The position numbers were made by a program, and so were the translations under genes. Below, one piece after another: positions 5,218 through 7,569 of a stretch of DNA of 7,569 nucleotides. Positions within the stretch are counted from its first letter, which is position 1, and each line of letters starts with the position of its first letter. Location of the stretch: assembly GCA_029859085.1 (NCBI GenBank), contig JAOUDU010000118.1, positions 1 to 7,569 on the forward strand, given 5' to 3'. The DNA is from Gammaproteobacteria bacterium (GTDB lineage Bacteria > Pseudomonadota > Gammaproteobacteria > Pseudomonadales > Halieaceae). Under the pieces are notes generated by a model. That model searched no databases. It worked only from the letters and a program-made list of their open reading frames with translations, and was not told the origin of the DNA.

Positions 5218-7029
5218 ATGATTCAATCCGGCTATTCACCCATGAGCTCAACTATGGCAACCAACTTCGGCGAGCAATTGATGGAACACCGCCTCGACCT
5301 GATCACCCTGGCCCGGGAACTGAATGCCGCGGGCCGACTGTCTGCGGCGGATACGGCCAGGGTGGTGAAAACACCGATGGTCAGGGTGCATCCCCTGGTG
5401 TTCCTGGCAGAGCAAAAACTGGCCGATGCCGGACACCCGGGGATGACCCTCGACATGGACCGCCTGCTGGCGTGGCTGGGCGCGAAAGTAGGCCAGCCGG
5501 TCTACGAGATCGACCCGCTGAAGATCAACGTCACCGCTGTCGCCGAAGTGATGTCCCGGGCCTTCGCCGAGCGCCACCGGATACTGGCGGTGGAAGTGAC
5601 CGACAAAGAGGTGGTAATTGCCAGCGCCGAGCCCTACCTCACGGCCTGGGAGAGCAACCTCGAGCACGTATTGCGCAAACGCGTGCGCCGGGTGCTGACC
5701 GATCCGCGGTTGATCGCCCGCCACACCGCCGAGTTTTACACCATGGCGGGTTCCGTGAATCGCGCCCGCGGCGCCGACAGGGCCGACGGCGGCGTCGGGG
5801 TGACCAATCTCGAGCAGATGCTGGAACTGGGCTCGATGAAAGAGCCGGACGCCAATGACCAGCACATCGTCAACATCGTGGACTGGCTGTTGCAGTACGC
5901 TTTTGAGCAGCGGGCCAGCGATATCCATATCGAACCGCGGCGGGATGTGGGCAAGGTCAGGTTCCGCATAGACGGGGTGTTGCACAGCGTCTACGAATTG
6001 CCGCAGCAGGTCTGCGCGGCGGTGACCAGCCGTATCAAGATCCTCGGTCGCATGGATGTGGCGGAAAAGCGCCGGCCCCAGGATGGGCGCCTCAAAACCC
6101 GCACGCCCGAGGGCAACGAGGTGGAGTTGCGCCTGGCCACCCTGCCCACTGCTTTCGGCGAGAAGCTGGTGATGCGCATTTTTGACCCGGACGTGTTGCA
6201 GAAAACCTTCGAGCAACTCGGCCTGGCGGATGAGGACCTGGCGCGCTGGCACCGCATGACGGGACAGGGCAACGGTATCGTGCTGGTGACGGGACCCACC
6301 GGCTCGGGCAAGACCACTACCCTGTACTCCACCCTGCGCCAGCTGGCCACCGCGGAGGTCAATGTCTGCACCATCGAGGACCCGATCGAAATGGTCGAGG
6401 GTGCGTTCAACCAGATGCAGGTGAACCATTCGATCAACCTGGATTTTTCCTCCGGCGTGCGCGCCCTGATGCGGCAGGACCCGGATATCATCATGGTGGG
6501 GGAGATCCGCGACCTGGAAACCGCCAACATGGCGGTCCAGGCGGCGCTGACGGGTCACCTGGTACTCTCCACCCTGCATACCAATGATTCACCCTCGTCC
6601 ATCTCGCGCCTGCTGGAGCTTGGCGTGCCGGCCTACCTGATCAAGGCGACCGTCCGCGGCGTCATGTCGCAGCGCCTGGTGCGGATGCTGTGCCCGAGCT
6701 GCAAAACCTTCACAGCGCTCGACCCGGAGGCCTGGCGCGAGCTCACCCAGCCCTGGCAGATGGAGCCGCCGCGGCAGGTGGCGCGACCGGTGGGTTGCAA
6801 ACTCTGTCGCAACACGGGTTACATGGGGCGCCAAGGTATCTACGAAGTCCTGGTGAACAGCCCGGCGGTGCAGCCCCACATTACACAGCAGCTGGAAACC
6901 TCGAAAATCCGGGAGGTCGCGATGGCGGAGGGCATGCATACCCTGCGCCTGAGCGGCGCCAGCCGGGTGGCCCGGGGCGAGACAACTATCGAAGAGGTGA
7001 TGCGGGTCGCGCCCCTGCTGGACGCCTGA
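5218..7029 (+). CDS. GspE/PulE/PilB-family secretion or pilus assembly ATPase
   Basis: This is a hexameric AAA-like ATPase of the type that powers type II secretion or type IV pilus extension at the inner-membrane cytoplasmic face. From ATG 5218 it has 603 residues. An N-terminal MshEN-like domain (about 45-170) precedes the ATPase domain (about 205-590). Visible motifs are the Walker A box GPTGSGKT (359-366), the Asp box IEDPIE (386-391), the Walker B region DPDIIMVGEIRD (421-432), the His box TGHLVLSTLHTND (445-457), and a zinc tetracysteine of CPSC (492-495) and CKLC (527-530). All catalytic features look intact. The start is uncertain. ATG 5218 has a GGTGG 9 nt upstream, while in-frame ATGs at 5242 and 5254 lack a clear ribosome-binding site. 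No gsp or pil partner is in the window, so whether it serves secretion, pili or another machine is unknown. glnE follows after 21 nt. Confidence 0.92.
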   Translation: MIQSGYSPMSSTMATNFGEQLMEHRLDLITLARELNAAGRLSAADTARVVKTPMVRVHPLVFLAEQKLADAGHPGMTLDMDRLLAWLGAKVGQPVYEIDPLKINVTAVAEVMSRAFAERHRILAVEVTDKEVVIASAEPYLTAWESNLEHVLRKRVRRVLTDPRLIARHTAEFYTMAGSVNRARGADRADGGVGVTNLEQMLELGSMKEPDANDQHIVNIVDWLLQYAFEQRASDIHIEPRRDVGKVRFRIDGVLHSVYELPQQVCAAVTSRIKILGRMDVAEKRRPQDGRLKTRTPEGNEVELRLATLPTAFGEKLVMRIFDPDVLQKTFEQLGLADEDLARWHRMTGQGNGIVLVTGPTGSGKTTTLYSTLRQLATAEVNVCTIEDPIEMVEGAFNQMQVNHSINLDFSSGVRALMRQDPDIIMVGEIRDLETANMAVQAALTGHLVLSTLHTNDSPSSISRLLELGVPAYLIKATVRGVMSQRLVRMLCPSCKTFTALDPEAWRELTQPWQMEPPRQVARPVGCKLCRNTGYMGRQGIYEVLVNSPAVQPHITQQLETSKIREVAMAEGMHTLRLSGASRVARGETTIEEVMRVAPLLDA

Positions 7030-7050
7030 GCATCGCCCGCCCCGCTTGCC

Positions 7051-7569
7051 ATGCAGCCTGACCTGACCTCATTGCCTCCCACCCTGGCCGAAGCCGCCCG
7101 GGCCGCCTGGCAGCATATCCTTGAGCGCGCGCCGGCGCCGCTGGCCGCGCAGCTCGAGACCGCGGCGGCGGCTTCACCCACGGCGGCCCAGTTGCCGCGT
7201 GTGCTGGCCTGCAGCCCCTTCGTCGCCGACCTTTGCCGGCGCCAGCCCGCCCTGTTGCTGGAGCTGATGGGCAGTGGCCAGTTGCACAAGTCCCTGCAAG
7301 AATCGGTGTTTCGCAGCGACTTGCAGCGGCGGCTCGAGGCCGGGGATACCGAGACGGGAGTTGTGCTGCGGCGCTATCGCCAGTGGCATATGCTGCGGAT
7401 CATCTGGCGTGACTTCTGCCGTCTGGCGGACACCCGCGAAACCGTGCGCGATACCTCGCTGCTGGCGGAGGCCTGCATTGGCGCTGCGCTTGAAACCAGC
7501 CAGGCGGCCCTGGAGGCGAGGTTTGGAGTGCCCCGTGGCCGCCACGGCGGCCAGCGCCAGCAGCTGATC
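7051..7569 (+). CDS. glnE: Bifunctional glutamine synthetase adenylyltransferase/adenylyl-removase, N-terminal part
   Basis: GlnE attaches AMP to, and removes it from, glutamine synthetase, lowering or restoring its activity according to nitrogen status signalled by PII. Only the first 173 residues are present; the gene runs off the right edge, and the full enzyme is usually about 950-1000 residues. The family is recognised from the N-terminal helical region: an acidic and Leu-rich segment (about 60-75), RRYRQWHMLRIIWRDF (107-122), then the helix LLAEACIGAAL (137-147). It ends at QRQQLI, exactly where the family continues into the conserved GMGKLGG nucleotidyltransferase motif. ATG 7051 is the first possible start after the in-frame stop of the preceding gene. 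No Shine-Dalgarno sequence is visible, so translation may be coupled to the ATPase gene 21 nt upstream. Confidence 0.9.
   Translation, partial: MQPDLTSLPPTLAEAARAAWQHILERAPAPLAAQLETAAAASPTAAQLPRVLACSPFVADLCRRQPALLLELMGSGQLHKSLQESVFRSDLQRRLEAGDTETGVVLRRYRQWHMLRIIWRDFCRLADTRETVRDTSLLAEACIGAALETSQAALEARFGVPRGRHGGQRQQLI

Noticed and set aside
5248..6579. 443-codon open frame on the minus strand
   Set aside because: It is entirely antisense to the GspE-type ATPase, has a His/Gln/Gly-rich shadow composition and no recognised motif.

Overview
The window is chromosomal DNA of a GC-rich gammaproteobacterium. Protein sequences and gene order resemble Pseudomonas and its marine relatives (Cellvibrionales/Halieaceae-like). 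This placement comes from recalled family sequences, not from a database search. From memory, the P. aeruginosa PA5204-PA5210 region has the same order: argA, argE, a phosphate transporter, a DUF47 protein and an orphan secretion-type ATPase. Most of the window is therefore conserved core genome. No insertion sequence, CRISPR array, tRNA or rRNA was seen.

Layout. Positions 1-521 hold no convincing gene. They contain a minus-strand intrinsic terminator (121-144) and two large hairpins (259-331 and 392-448) whose loops share one 17-nt sequence in opposite orientation. Four minus-strand genes follow, read from right to left: a DUF47/PhoU-like protein (5069-4389), a Pit-family phosphate transporter (4378-3098), argE (3090-1930) and argA (1826-522). 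The first three are separated by 10 and 7 nt, and each downstream Shine-Dalgarno sequence overlaps the upstream stop codon. A 103-nt gap before argA contains a 20-bp AT-rich inverted repeat. A 148-nt divergent promoter region (5070-5217) contains a Pho-box-like direct repeat and candidate sigma-70 promoters for both directions. On the plus strand, a GspE/PilB-type ATPase (5218-7029) is followed after 21 nt, in the same frame, by the start of glnE (7051 to the window edge).

How the genes fit together. DUF47 and Pit form a low-affinity phosphate uptake module. ArgA and ArgE catalyse the first and fifth steps of linear arginine (ornithine) synthesis. GlnE adjusts glutamine synthetase activity to nitrogen supply. 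The ATPase is an orphan with no pilus or type II secretion partner in view. The most unusual structure is the paired-hairpin element downstream of argA. The most testable regulatory idea is PhoB control of the DUF47-pit-arg operon.
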